DNA from: Pseudomonas sp. N040
GTDB taxonomy: Bacteria; Pseudomonadota; Gammaproteobacteria; Pseudomonadales; Pseudomonadaceae
Direction: 5' to 3'
Assembly: GCF_015637705.1 (NCBI RefSeq)
Contig: NZ_JADOBE010000004.1
Location: forward strand, 62,001 to 126,000
Length of the DNA stretch: 64,000 nt
This document shows positions 31,218-41,875 of this stretch, piece after piece. Within the stretch, counting starts at the first letter, position 1; each line of letters opens with the position of its first letter. Below the pieces are notes generated by a model. It was given only the letters and a program-made list of their open reading frames with translations. It was not told the DNA's origin and did no database searches. The translations under genes were made by a program, and so were the position numbers.

Positions 31218-31252
31218 AACGCCCGGGCGCGATCCGTCCGGGCGTTTGTTTG
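31218..31252 (+). terminator. Terminator between ahpC and ahpF
   Basis: Nine-bp stem AACGCCCGG / CCGGGCGTT with an 11-nt loop and a T-rich tail (TTGTTTGT). It ends 32 bp before the ahpF ATG, suggesting partial termination so that ahpC is made in excess over ahpF. Confidence 0.75.
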
Positions 31253-31284
31253 TCCGCAATTTATCGATAGAAGGAACCGCCGTC

Positions 31285-32841
31285 ATGTTGGACGCCACGC
31301 TTAAAACCCAGTTGCAGGCCTATCTCGAGAGGGTCACCCAGCCGTTCGAGATCGTCGCATCCCTCGATGACAGCGCAAAATCCGCAGAGCTGCTGGCGCT
31401 GCTCAACGATATCGTCAGCCTGAGCGACAAGATCGCCCTGCGTATCGACGGCAACGCCAGCCGCCGGCCGTCGTTCGCCCTCAATCGCGCGGACGGCAAC
31501 ATCAGCCTGGCCTTCGCCGGCATCCCCATGGGCCACGAGTTCACCTCGCTGGTACTGGCGCTGCTGCAGGTCGGCGGCCATCCGGCAAAAGTTGCCCAGG
31601 ACGTGATCGAGCAGATTCAGGCCATCGACGGTGAATTCAACTTCGAGACCTACTTCTCGCTGTCCTGCCAGAACTGCCCGGACGTGGTCCAGGCACTGAA
31701 CCTGATGGCCGTGCTCAACCCCAATATTCGCCATGTAGCGATCGACGGCGCGCTGTTCCAGGAGGAAGTCGACGCCCGCCAGGTCCTGTCGGTGCCGAGC
31801 ATCTACCTGAACGGTGAACTGTTCGGCCAGGGCCGAATGGAGGTCGAGCAGATCCTTGCCAAGATCGACACCGGCGCGGCCAGCCGCGATGCCGGGAAGA
31901 TGTCGGCCAAAGACGCCTTCGACGTGCTGGTGGTCGGCGGTGGCCCGGCTGGCGCCGCAGCAGCCATCTATGCCGCGCGCAAGGGCATCCGCACCGGCGT
32001 GGCCGCCGAGCGCTTCGGCGGCCAGGTGCTGGACACCATGGCCATCGAGAATTTCATCTCGGTACAGGAAACCGAAGGCCCGAAACTGGCCCGCGCCCTC
32101 GAAGAGCACGTGCGCCACTACGAGGTCGACATCATGAACCTGCAGCGCGCCAGCGCGCTGATTCCGGCGAAGAATGCCGGCGAACTGCACGAAGTGAAGT
32201 TCGACAGCGGTGGCAGCCTCAAGGCCAGGACCCTGATCCTCGCCACCGGCGCCCGCTGGCGTGAAATGGGTGTGCCCGGCGAGCAGCAGTACAAGGGGCG
32301 CGGGGTGTGCTTCTGCCCGCACTGCGACGGCCCGCTGTTCAAGGGCAAGCGGGTGGCGGTGATCGGTGGCGGTAACTCCGGTGTCGAGGCGGCCATCGAC
32401 CTGGCCGGCATCGTCAGCCACGTGACCCTGCTGGAGTTCGACAGCCAGCTGCGCGCCGACGCCGTGCTGCAACGCAAGCTGTTCAGCCTGCCCAACGTCG
32501 AGGTGATCACCAGCGCCCTGACCAGCGAAGTGAAGGGCGATGGGCAGAAGCTCACCGGTCTGGTCTACAAGGACCGCAACTCGGAAGAGTTCAAGTCGGT
32601 TGCGCTGGAAGGCATCTTCGTACAGATCGGCCTGCTGCCCAACAGCGACTGGCTCAAGGGCACCGTCGAGCTGTCGCCGCGCGGCGAGGTCATCGTCGAC
32701 GCGCGTGGCGAGACCTCGCTGCCGGGCATCTTCGCCGCCGGCGATGTGACCACCGTGCCTTACAAGCAGATCGTCATCGCCGTCGGTGAGGGCGCCAAGG
32801 CCTCGCTGAGCGCCTTCGACCACCTGATCCGCCACAACTGA
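31285..32841 (+). CDS. ahpF: AhpF, alkyl hydroperoxide reductase flavoprotein
   Basis: NADH-dependent disulfide reductase that recharges AhpC. I start at [14 protein letters not shown] (518 aa). The N-terminal double thioredoxin-like domain holds C128-QN-C131; the FAD-binding motif [15 protein letters not shown] is near 216; the thioredoxin-reductase-like centre is C344-PH-C347; NADH motif [12 protein letters not shown] follows; and [13 protein letters not shown] near the C terminus is conserved. Coupled in function with ahpC. Confidence 0.97.
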   Translation: MLDATLKTQLQAYLERVTQPFEIVASLDDSAKSAELLALLNDIVSLSDKIALRIDGNASRRPSFALNRADGNISLAFAGIPMGHEFTSLVLALLQVGGHPAKVAQDVIEQIQAIDGEFNFETYFSLSCQNCPDVVQALNLMAVLNPNIRHVAIDGALFQEEVDARQVLSVPSIYLNGELFGQGRMEVEQILAKIDTGAASRDAGKMSAKDAFDVLVVGGGPAGAAAAIYAARKGIRTGVAAERFGGQVLDTMAIENFISVQETEGPKLARALEEHVRHYEVDIMNLQRASALIPAKNAGELHEVKFDSGGSLKARTLILATGARWREMGVPGEQQYKGRGVCFCPHCDGPLFKGKRVAVIGGGNSGVEAAIDLAGIVSHVTLLEFDSQLRADAVLQRKLFSLPNVEVITSALTSEVKGDGQKLTGLVYKDRNSEEFKSVALEGIFVQIGLLPNSDWLKGTVELSPRGEVIVDARGETSLPGIFAAGDVTTVPYKQIVIAVGEGAKASLSAFDHLIRHN

Positions 32842-32935
32842 ACCCGGCCGGCGCGAACGGCCGGCCGCAGTTCTTCGCAAGCCCGCGGCAGCGGGCCTGT
32901 TACACTGCCCCTCCCTCCAGCCTGCAGGTTTTGCC

Positions 32936-34315
<1,380 letters not shown>

Positions 34316-34333
34316 TGGCCGGGCGGGGCGACG

Positions 34334-35281
34334 TCAGCGCCGCGGCACCGCATACATCGGCCGAATCGACTGCCAGAGGCCATTGATGAACTTCACCACA
34401 TCCTCACGGGCCGGGACGCTTTCCGGCAGCACATCCATCAGCGGCCACACATGCGGCATGCCTTCGGCGACCATGATTTCCACGTCGACCCCCTCTTCGC
34501 GGGCCTTCTGCGCGGCAAGCAAGGAGTCATCCAGCAGCACTTCGGTGCTGCCAACGTAGAAGCGCATCGGCGGCAACCCGGTAAAGTCGGCTTCCAGCGG
34601 ATGCATGCATTCATGACTGGGGGTCTTGCCCTCGGGCATGTAGCTCTCCTTGAAGTACATCAGCGCGCGCTCGGAGAGGATGGTCTCGAGTTGGCGGTTG
34701 GTCTGGTGCGAACCGCTGGCCGCCTCTTCGAAACGCAAGGCCGGGGACAGCATGATCATCCCGGCAGGCAACGGCAAACCCGCACTGCGCGCGGCCAGCA
34801 CGGTGGTCATGGTCAGGTTGCCGCCCGCCGAGTCGCCGGCAATGATGATCTTCGCCGGGGCATAATCATGCTCGAGCAACCAGCGGTAGGCCGCCAGGCA
34901 GTCTTCGACGCCGGCCGGAAAGGGGTGCTCGGGGGCCAGCCGATAGGACGGCATGATCACCGTGGAGTGGGTTTTCAGCGCCAGCATGCCGCAGAACGAG
35001 TAATGCGGCTTCAGGGCCGGCAGGACAAAGCCGCCGCCGTGCAGATAGAGAATGACAAAGTCGGCACTGGATTTTTCGCTGTACAGCCACTTGACCGGAA
35101 TACCGTCCAGACGGCCGTTACACATCCGCACTTCGCGCGGCATCCTGGCCAGGCCATCGCTGAGGGTCACCGCCCGACTGCGCAAAGAGGCAATATCGGT
35201 ACCCGGACGCATCAGCAAGGGCTTGACTACATGCCGCAGGAAGCGGGTAACAGCATGCGAGGTCAGACTGCGGGAAAACAT
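34334..35281 (-). CDS. HSL-family alpha/beta hydrolase (esterase/lipase)
   Basis: A 315-aa hormone-sensitive-lipase-type carboxylesterase. Oxyanion motif HGGGF near residue 80; nucleophile serine in GDSAGGN near 155; acidic residue and His expected in VGSTEVLLDD and GMPHVWPLM. I start at MFSRSLTSHAV (35281; AAGGA 8 nt upstream) rather than 14 codons earlier. No clear signal peptide. Divergent from the WS/DGAT gene, suggesting a role in releasing acyl chains from neutral lipid. Confidence 0.88.
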   Translation of the reverse strand: MFSRSLTSHAVTRFLRHVVKPLLMRPGTDIASLRSRAVTLSDGLARMPREVRMCNGRLDGIPVKWLYSEKSSADFVILYLHGGGFVLPALKPHYSFCGMLALKTHSTVIMPSYRLAPEHPFPAGVEDCLAAYRWLLEHDYAPAKIIIAGDSAGGNLTMTTVLAARSAGLPLPAGMIMLSPALRFEEAASGSHQTNRQLETILSERALMYFKESYMPEGKTPSHECMHPLEADFTGLPPMRFYVGSTEVLLDDSLLAAQKAREEGVDVEIMVAEGMPHVWPLMDVLPESVPAREDVVKFINGLWQSIRPMYAVPRR

Positions 35282-35595
35282 GTGGGGTCCTTGCAGCGAA
35301 ATCCTCCAGCAGGGCAGAAGCAAGGCCGGAAATGCGCCTTAAAGCTCACCCATACCGTTGAATTATTTGAATAATCTCTGGCGCCAGGGGCGCCTGCACA
35401 AGCGGCCACGCAGGCCATGTAGCACGCCAGTACAATAAGATCACAGAGCCCGCCTTGTCCTACAAGACAGATGTGACAATATGCGTGTCAATTATACGGT
35501 TTCATAATTGAGAAAAGCCTTCTAACTCGCAAGGTTGCATGCTTTCCAGACGCTGCACCCCCTGTTGGTGCGGCGATGCACCAGGAGCTTTAGCC
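35282..35595. promoter_or_regulatory. AT-rich divergent control region with two palindromes
   Basis: This 314-bp gap between the HSL esterase and the WS/DGAT gene is clearly more AT-rich than its surroundings. It contains ATTATT-TG-AATAAT at 35362-35375 and TCAATTAT-N8-ATAATTGA at 35488-35511, both perfect inverted repeats with operator-like geometry. No consensus promoter could be assigned with confidence. Confidence 0.5.
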
Positions 35596-37269
35596 ATGGA
35601 ACAACTTTCAGGCCTGGACAACTTCATGCTCTATGACGAGCAGGGCAATGTGTACAACCACGTCGCCGCGCTGGGCATCTACGATCCATCGACTGCGCCG
35701 AACGGCAAAACCCGTTTCAAGGACATCCTGCACCACTTCAAGAGCCGCATGGGCGAGTTCCCGATTTTCCGCCGCAAGCTGGTCACCGTGCCCTACGGCC
35801 TGGATCGCCCCTACTGGGCCGATGTCGGTGAAATCGATGTCGAATTCCATATTCGCCATATTGCCCTGCCCCATCCCGGCGACTGGCGCCAGTTGATGAT
35901 CCAGGTAGCGCGCCTGCATTCACGTCCGCTGGATCGCAGCCGGCCACTCTGGGAAATCTATGTCATCGAGGGCCTGGACAAGATCCCGGGCATGCACGCG
36001 GGCTGTTTTGCGCTGTTCCTCAAGTTCCACCACTCCGCCGTGGACGGCCAGCATGGCACGGCCCTGCTGGAAGCCGTGCATGCCATCACGGCCGAAGAGA
36101 CCCATGCCGCGCCGCGGCACTATGTGCTGCCGGAGTCGAGCACCGGCCCGACCGCCCTGGAGATGCTCGGCAACGTGGCCAAGAATGCCGTGGCGCGCAC
36201 GGTCGGCCTGTCCAGCCTCTATGTGTCAACCGCGAGCAAGGTTGGCGCGCTGCTCTGGCAGCGCCTGCCAAAGCCTTTCCTGGCGGATGACGGCATGACG
36301 CGCAAGCTGCCGATCTCGGCCGCGCCGCTGACGCGCTTCAACCACCCGTTATCCGCCAACCGGGTAGTGGATGCCGTGCAGTTCCCCCTGAGCGACATCA
36401 AGCTGATTCGCCAGGGCATTCCCGGCTGCACCATCAATGACGTCTTCCTGTCCGTGTGCGGCGGTGCATTGCGCCGCTACCTGTATGCCAAGGGCGAGCT
36501 GCCGGACGAATCCCTGCGCGCCCTGATGGCCAACAGCGCCAATGAAAAGCTGATTACCAAGCGCAAGCTGCGCAGCAACGAAATTGGCGGTACGCCGATT
36601 GCGCTGGGCACCGACATTCAGGATCCGGTCGAGCGCCTGCATGCAGTGCGCGCCGAAACCGTGAATGCCAAGCACACGGCCGAAGGACTCGGACTCAACC
36701 TGTTCCAGGACCTGCTCGACAACCTGCCGGAAGCGGCCGGCCGCGCGCTGATGCGCCACGGCCTGCTGCCCTTGCTGAATGTTTCGGCATCCAACGTGCG
36801 CGGCCCGGAAGTCCCACTGTATGTGGCGGGAGCCCGCTTGCTGAGCTTTTTCCCGGTGAGCATCGCCACCGACTTCGTCGGGCTCAACCTGACCGGTTTC
36901 AGCTACAACGGCGTGCTGTGGATCAGCCTGGTGGCGTGCCGCAACATGCTGCCTGACCCGGGCTTCTTTACCGACTGCCTGCGGCACAGCTTCAATGACC
37001 TGCTGGAAGCCGCGAAAAGTATTTCGGCGGTGCGTGCCGCGGCCGCCAGCCCGGCTTCGAACGTGTATGCCATCGGCTCGGCTGGCAAACCAAAGCCATT
37101 GCCGGCCGGCAAAACTGCGCCGGCCAAGGCGCGCGCAGCCAGCAGCAAGGCCTCGGGCAAGGCGGCCGCCAGCACCACGCCGCACAGCAAGCTGGCCGGC
37201 AAACCGGCAAGCAAGCCCGCAACGACCAAAGCGGTTACCAACGCAGCGAACAAGGAATCCGTGCCATGA
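35596..37269 (+). CDS. Wax ester synthase/diacylglycerol acyltransferase (WS/DGAT) with Lys/Ala-rich tail
   Basis: Bifunctional O-acyltransferase making wax esters or triacylglycerol from acyl-CoA, likely at the inner-membrane face or lipid droplet. I start at MEQLSGLDNFMLYDE (ATG 35596; AGGAG upstream), 557 aa. Family features: RPLWE (116-120), catalytic HHSAVDG (145-151), CTINDVFLSVCGGALRRYL and SNVRGPEVPLYVAGAR. The core ends near residue 475; an ~80-residue tail follows, poor in acidic residues and with about a dozen Lys/Arg in its last 60 residues, resembling the PhaF/histone H1 tail. Overlaps the next esterase gene by 4 bp. Confidence 0.92.
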   Translation: MEQLSGLDNFMLYDEQGNVYNHVAALGIYDPSTAPNGKTRFKDILHHFKSRMGEFPIFRRKLVTVPYGLDRPYWADVGEIDVEFHIRHIALPHPGDWRQLMIQVARLHSRPLDRSRPLWEIYVIEGLDKIPGMHAGCFALFLKFHHSAVDGQHGTALLEAVHAITAEETHAAPRHYVLPESSTGPTALEMLGNVAKNAVARTVGLSSLYVSTASKVGALLWQRLPKPFLADDGMTRKLPISAAPLTRFNHPLSANRVVDAVQFPLSDIKLIRQGIPGCTINDVFLSVCGGALRRYLYAKGELPDESLRALMANSANEKLITKRKLRSNEIGGTPIALGTDIQDPVERLHAVRAETVNAKHTAEGLGLNLFQDLLDNLPEAAGRALMRHGLLPLLNVSASNVRGPEVPLYVAGARLLSFFPVSIATDFVGLNLTGFSYNGVLWISLVACRNMLPDPGFFTDCLRHSFNDLLEAAKSISAVRAAAASPASNVYAIGSAGKPKPLPAGKTAPAKARAASSKASGKAAASTTPHSKLAGKPASKPATTKAVTNAANKESVP

Positions 37270-38234
37270 GCAGAAAAACCAGCCAGCCACTCCCCGCCTA
37301 CGTCGAGCAACTGCGGATAGCCGGTGGGTTCTGGAAACGCCTGTTCCTGCAGCTGCTGTTTCGACTGGCCGCCAAGGGCAACCTCGGCCTGGGCATGAAT
37401 ATCGGCAAAATGCGCCGCCAGCAGGAGGCTCTCGACGTCCGCCTGACCCCGGTAGATTTCAGCACCCGGCGGCGGTCAGCCGAGGCCGGCGAATTCGATG
37501 CCGAGTGGGTCGAGGCCATGGACCTGCGTCCCGAGCGGGTGATTCTGTATCTGCACGGCGGCGCCTTCATGTTCCGCTTTCCGCGCACCCATGCCCGCCT
37601 GGCGGGTGAATGGTGCAAAGCCTTCAATGCCCGCGCGCTGATGGTCGACTATCGCCTGGCCCCCGAGCACCGCTGGCCAGCCGGTCTCGACGATTGCCAT
37701 GCGGCCTATCGCTGGCTGCTGGCCAGCGGCGTTGCGGCAGGCAATATCGTGGTGGCCGGCGACTCGGCCGGCGGCAACCTTTCGCTGGCCCTGCTGCACC
37801 GGATCAAGGCCGCCGGCGAGCCGATGCCAGCCTGTGCCGTACTGCTCTCGCCGTTTGTCGATTTCACCCTGAGCAGCCCCAGCCTGTGCAACAACGAGTT
37901 CAAGGATCCGATCTTCACCGCCCGCGGCGTGGTTGCCGTCCGCAGCTACTACGCCGAGCCGGAGCAGTTCCTCGAGCCCGGCCTGTCGCCGCTGTTCGGC
38001 GACTACCGGGACTTTCCACCCTTGCTGTTCCAGGCCAGCGACACCGAAATGCTCCGCGATGAAAGCCTGCGCGCCGCCGCACGGGCCCATGCGGCCGGCG
38101 TCGAGGTGCGCGTGGAGCTCTGGCAAGGCCAACTGCCCCACGTGTTCCAGGCCTTTCCCAGGCTGCCGCAAAGCCAGGCTGCCGTGCAGCGCATCCTGGC
38201 CTTTATCCGGCAACACACCCACTGGGAAAACTGA
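37266..38234 (+). CDS. HSL-family alpha/beta hydrolase (esterase/lipase)
   Basis: A 322-aa carboxylesterase of the hormone-sensitive lipase group: oxyanion LYLHGGAF near residue 96, conserved YRLAPEHRWPAGLDDC, nucleophile GDSAGGN near 165, and QASDTEMLRDE/LPHVFQAF carrying the Asp and His. Its ATG overlaps the WS/DGAT stop (ATGA), so acyltransferase and hydrolase are almost certainly co-translated: storage lipid synthesis and turnover from one mRNA is the natural inference. Paralogue of the esterase at 34334-35281 but diverged. Confidence 0.9.
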   Translation: MSRKTSQPLPAYVEQLRIAGGFWKRLFLQLLFRLAAKGNLGLGMNIGKMRRQQEALDVRLTPVDFSTRRRSAEAGEFDAEWVEAMDLRPERVILYLHGGAFMFRFPRTHARLAGEWCKAFNARALMVDYRLAPEHRWPAGLDDCHAAYRWLLASGVAAGNIVVAGDSAGGNLSLALLHRIKAAGEPMPACAVLLSPFVDFTLSSPSLCNNEFKDPIFTARGVVAVRSYYAEPEQFLEPGLSPLFGDYRDFPPLLFQASDTEMLRDESLRAAARAHAAGVEVRVELWQGQLPHVFQAFPRLPQSQAAVQRILAFIRQHTHWEN

Positions 38235-38296
38235 GCCGTGGCGGGCAATGCCCGCCCATCCCGGTCACCCGTCAGCCCCTCATGCGGCCAGCCTCA

Positions 38297-39286
38297 ATGA
38301 AACTTCGCCTGCTGCTCCTGTGCCTGCCCATCGTGCTGATTGCAGCTTTTCTCGCCGGCCCCAGGACCAGCGTGGATTACCGGCCATACGCCGGCCAGCT
38401 GCCCAGCGACCTGACGGCCTACCTGCAACAGGCGGAAGCGGCCTACCCGGACATTACCCCGGGCGCCGAGAAAACCATCCGCTGGGCCAGCGCGGAGCAC
38501 CGGCAGACCAACCTGGCCATCGTCTACCTGCACGGCTTCTCTGCCACCCGCCAGGAAACCGCGCCACTGTGTGATGACCTGGCCCGCTCACTGGGTGCCA
38601 ACCTGTTCTACACGCGCCTGAGCGGCCACGGCCGGAGCAATGCGGCGCTCGGCGAAGCGCGTGCAGGGCAATGGCTGAACGATGCCGAGGAAGCGCTGGC
38701 CATCGGCAAGCGCCTGGGCCGCAAGGTCATCATCATTGGCACCTCCACTGGCGGCACCCTGGCCACCTGGCTGGCCGCCACGCACAACGACCCGGCGATC
38801 CTCGCCTATGTGCTGATATCGCCCAACTTCGCCCCCAGGGATCCGGCCGCGCAGCTACTCAACTGGCCCTGGGCGAAGTACTTCGTACCCTTGCTGCTGG
38901 GCGAGGAACGCCGCTGGACACCCCTGAACGCCGAGCAGGCGCGCTACTGGAATCACCGCTACCCGAGCAAAGTCCTGCTGCCGATGATGGCGCTGGTGCA
39001 GACCGTCAACGCCCAGCCGCTGGAACAGGTGCGCACGCCGCTGCTGCTGATTCACGCGGCGGACGACCAGGTCGTCAGCGCAACGGCCGCCAGCGCGGCA
39101 TTCGCGCGATTCGGCTCAGCGCACAAACGGCGCGTGGAATTGCAGCACAGCCAGGACCCCAGTCACCATGTCCTGGCGGGGCGCATCCTGGCACCCGCCG
39201 ACACTGCGCGGGTGGCCCAACTGATCAAGCAGTTCATTGTGCCGCTTGCCGGCAGCGCAGCGGATGCCCATGGATACGGCCCCTGA
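38297..39286 (+). CDS. Alpha/beta hydrolase with N-terminal signal/anchor
   Basis: Serine hydrolase with a hydrophobic N terminus (MKLRLLLLCLPIVLIAAFLAG), probably exported or membrane-anchored. I start at 38297; an ATG at 38282 adds five residues. Oxyanion region YLHGFSATRQE, nucleophile IIGTSTGGTLA, acid in LIHAADDQVV, His in DPSHHVLAG. 329 aa. Resembles monoacylglycerol lipase-type carboxylesterases; substrate unknown. It follows the HSL esterase with a 62-bp gap, continuing the lipid-metabolic run. Confidence 0.82.
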   Translation: MKLRLLLLCLPIVLIAAFLAGPRTSVDYRPYAGQLPSDLTAYLQQAEAAYPDITPGAEKTIRWASAEHRQTNLAIVYLHGFSATRQETAPLCDDLARSLGANLFYTRLSGHGRSNAALGEARAGQWLNDAEEALAIGKRLGRKVIIIGTSTGGTLATWLAATHNDPAILAYVLISPNFAPRDPAAQLLNWPWAKYFVPLLLGEERRWTPLNAEQARYWNHRYPSKVLLPMMALVQTVNAQPLEQVRTPLLLIHAADDQVVSATAASAAFARFGSAHKRRVELQHSQDPSHHVLAGRILAPADTARVAQLIKQFIVPLAGSAADAHGYGP

Positions 39287-39406
39287 TGTTCCGCCGCGAC
39301 GAGCCGACAACAGCCTGCGCCGGGACAGCGCGATTGCAGGCGGTACAACCCTCGAAGGATCCGGGCAATCACTGAACCAGCCAGCCACACCGGCTACCAG
39401 CCAGGT

Positions 39407-40273
39407 TCAGGCGCCGTGCAGGCGCTCGGCGAGCATGGTGGCGAAGGTGTGGGTATCACCCGCCCAGCGCGCAGAAATGTAATTGCCGTCACACACCACC
39501 CAGGCCGGGCGACTGTCTTTCAGGCTGTCGCGATAAAGCCCGGTGCTCTTGCGAAAATAGTCCGGGACATCGTGCGTCACGCTGAGAAAGTCGGTAGGCC
39601 GGGCCAGGGCGCGGGTGACTTCGGCTTCGACGCCGCGATAGCCCTCCGGCTCGCCGGGCAGTTCGGCATAGACGCGGTAGTAGTCCGGTTCCCAGATACG
39701 TCCGAGAAAGCGTGTCAGGTTCCATGCATCACGCTCCATGCCCCACGGCACCGCCGTGGTTTTCCGCCCGTACAGCACCGAGCGGCCGTCACTGCGCCGG
39801 CTGCGCGCGGCCAGCAGCACGCCATGCGCGATAGCCGCAACCGGTCGCTCGGTCGCAAAGAAGTCGGCAATGAAGCGCAGCAATACCGGATCTTCCAGAT
39901 AGTCCTGCATGTACCTGGAACGATGCCCGGCGGAAAGCATCAGCCCGCCGAACGCGGAAATGCTCAAGCGGGAAAATTCATGCGGCTTGAGGAATGCCTC
40001 ATCCTCGAGCAACTGCGCATAGCCCCGGCGAACCTTGCGCTCGGCCCGCAGCAGCAAGCCAAGCAGCTTGAACTGGCGCAGCAGCGGTAGCCCGCCCCAC
40101 AAGTCGAGCCCTTCCCCATCGAGCATCCGCGGATCAGCGGCCGAAGGCTGGCCATCCACAGTGGCAAACTCGACCTTCAGCCCGGCAGCACGCAACACCT
40201 GCCAGCACACCACCACATGGGTGGGATCGAAGTCCGCTTGCGGCAGGGGGATCAGGACAGTTTTTACAGACAT
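39407..40273 (-). CDS. DJ-1/PfpI superfamily protein lacking the nucleophile cysteine
   Basis: A 288-aa class I glutamine amidotransferase-like protein. I start at MSVKTVLIPLPQADFDPTH (40273). The fold is recognised from FGGLMLSAGHRSRYMQDYLEDPVLLRFIADFFATERPVAAIAHGVLLAAR; in active DJ-1/PfpI members the elbow reads (A)xCHG, but here it is IAHG, with Ala in the Cys place. The C-terminal ~120 residues (from AWNLTRFLGRIWEPDYYRVY) extend the domain. Function unknown; may be non-catalytic. Confidence 0.75.
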   Translation of the reverse strand: MSVKTVLIPLPQADFDPTHVVVCWQVLRAAGLKVEFATVDGQPSAADPRMLDGEGLDLWGGLPLLRQFKLLGLLLRAERKVRRGYAQLLEDEAFLKPHEFSRLSISAFGGLMLSAGHRSRYMQDYLEDPVLLRFIADFFATERPVAAIAHGVLLAARSRRSDGRSVLYGRKTTAVPWGMERDAWNLTRFLGRIWEPDYYRVYAELPGEPEGYRGVEAEVTRALARPTDFLSVTHDVPDYFRKSTGLYRDSLKDSRPAWVVCDGNYISARWAGDTHTFATMLAERLHGA

Positions 40274-40522
40274 CACAACTCTCGACAACATGACTGAGGC
40301 GTTTAGTACGGGCATTTGCACCAGCTCGCCACTTTACCACCTGACGCCAGCAGTTCCGCGCAGTTCGTCAGCCGAGCCGGGTTTTATCGTAGTTGCGGTG
40401 TCAGCCTCCGGACTGCCCAACGCGGGCAGCCTGACCAGGCAGTCAGTCCATACACCGGCGCGCATTGCTGCTAACGTCTCTGTTCGGCATTCCGCCAGTC
40501 AACTTTCAAGGTGCGCGCAACC

Positions 40523-41830
40523 ATGAGTGCAGAAACCAGCCCGTTATCACTCCCCCTCGAACTGCCCAATGGCAGCGTCCTGCCCAATCGTCTGGCCAAA
40601 GCCGCCATGACCGAAGGCCTGGCGGATTCGCGCGGTTATCCGTCGGCGGAACTTGAAAGGTTGTATGCGCGCTGGGGCAAAAGTGGTTGCGGCTTGCTGA
40701 TCACCGGCAATGTGCTGGTCGATCGCCATCACTTGGAACGGCCGGGCAATGTGGTGATCGACCGCGAACCGGACGCCGACATGCGCGCCGCCCTGCAACG
40801 CTGGGCAACGGCGGCCAAAGCCGGAGGGGCAAAGACCTGGATGCAGATCAGCCATGCCGGCCGCCAGACCGCGGCGATCGTCAATCCGCAGCCACTGGCG
40901 CCCTCGGCGATCGCCCTGGCCCTGCCGGGCAAACAGTTTGGCACGCCCGTGGCCATGACCGAAGCCGACATCGCCGCGACCATCGAACGCTTCGCCATGG
41001 CCGCAGAGGCGGCAAAGGCCGCCGGCTTTGATGGGGTGCAGATTCACGCCGCCCACGGCTACCTGCTGTCGGCCTTCCTCAATCCGCGCGCCAACCAGCG
41101 CAACGACCGCTGGGGCGGCTCGCTGGAGAATCGCGCACGTATGCTCCTTGAAGTGCTCAAGGCGGTGCGCGCACGCACCGGAGCCGGGTTCACCGTCGCG
41201 GTGAAGCTCAACTCGGCCGACTTCCAGAAAGGCGGCTTCAGCTTTGCCGACAGTACCCAGGTTGCCGAATGGCTGACCGCGGCGGGTATCGACCTGATCG
41301 AAATATCCGGCGGCAACTACGAGCAGCCGCGCATGATGGACATGGAAGGCGTGGAGAAGCCCGACACCTCGGCGCTGCAGGCCTCGACCGCCGCACGCGA
41401 AGCCTACTTCATCGACTTCGCCATCGAGATGCAGCGCAAAGTCAGCGTTCCGCTGATGGTTACCGGCGGCTTCCGCAGCGCAGCTGCCATGACCAGCGCG
41501 GTCAGCACCGCGGGGGTGGCCTTGATCGGCCTGGGTCGCCCGCTGTGCGTCGACACGGACTGCGCGCGCAAGCTGCTGGAAGGCGAACAGCAGACCCTCG
41601 ACCGCTGGGAACGCCAGTTGCAGCTTGGCCCCGGCTGGCTGGGGCCGCACTCGCCCTTCGGCCTGATCAGGATGCTCAACGGCTTTGGCGCCACCTACTG
41701 GTACTACCAGCAGTTTCGCCATTTTGGCCGTGGCGAAAAGGCGAGCCTGGGGCTCAGCGTCTTCAGCGCCCTGCTGCGCGAACTCCGGGAGCAGAAACGC
41801 TGGCTGGCCAGCGCGCGCTTTCCCGAGTAA
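40523..41830 (+). CDS. NADH:flavin oxidoreductase, Old Yellow Enzyme family
   Basis: FMN-dependent ene-reductase-type TIM barrel, 435 aa. Signatures: PNRLAKAAMTEGLAD (FMN-binding start), QISHAGRQ, and VQIHAAHGYLLSAFLNPRANQRNDRWGGSLENRARMLLEV, plus VTGGFRSAAAM for phosphate binding. I start at MSAETSPLSL (40523). Of the longer OYE-like class without the 4Fe-4S and NADH domains. Substrate unknown; probably reduces an activated C=C bond. Confidence 0.9.
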   Translation: MSAETSPLSLPLELPNGSVLPNRLAKAAMTEGLADSRGYPSAELERLYARWGKSGCGLLITGNVLVDRHHLERPGNVVIDREPDADMRAALQRWATAAKAGGAKTWMQISHAGRQTAAIVNPQPLAPSAIALALPGKQFGTPVAMTEADIAATIERFAMAAEAAKAAGFDGVQIHAAHGYLLSAFLNPRANQRNDRWGGSLENRARMLLEVLKAVRARTGAGFTVAVKLNSADFQKGGFSFADSTQVAEWLTAAGIDLIEISGGNYEQPRMMDMEGVEKPDTSALQASTAAREAYFIDFAIEMQRKVSVPLMVTGGFRSAAAMTSAVSTAGVALIGLGRPLCVDTDCARKLLEGEQQTLDRWERQLQLGPGWLGPHSPFGLIRMLNGFGATYWYYQQFRHFGRGEKASLGLSVFSALLRELREQKRWLASARFPE

Positions 41831-41875
41831 GTGCGCAGCGCCATGCGCCTGGCTGGCCTGCCGGCGCCAGCAGTG

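Noticed and set aside
32844..32864. GC-only hairpin after ahpF as terminator
   Set aside because: CCGGCCG/CGGCCGG 7-bp stem but only a weak T-run follows; not listed as a confident terminator.
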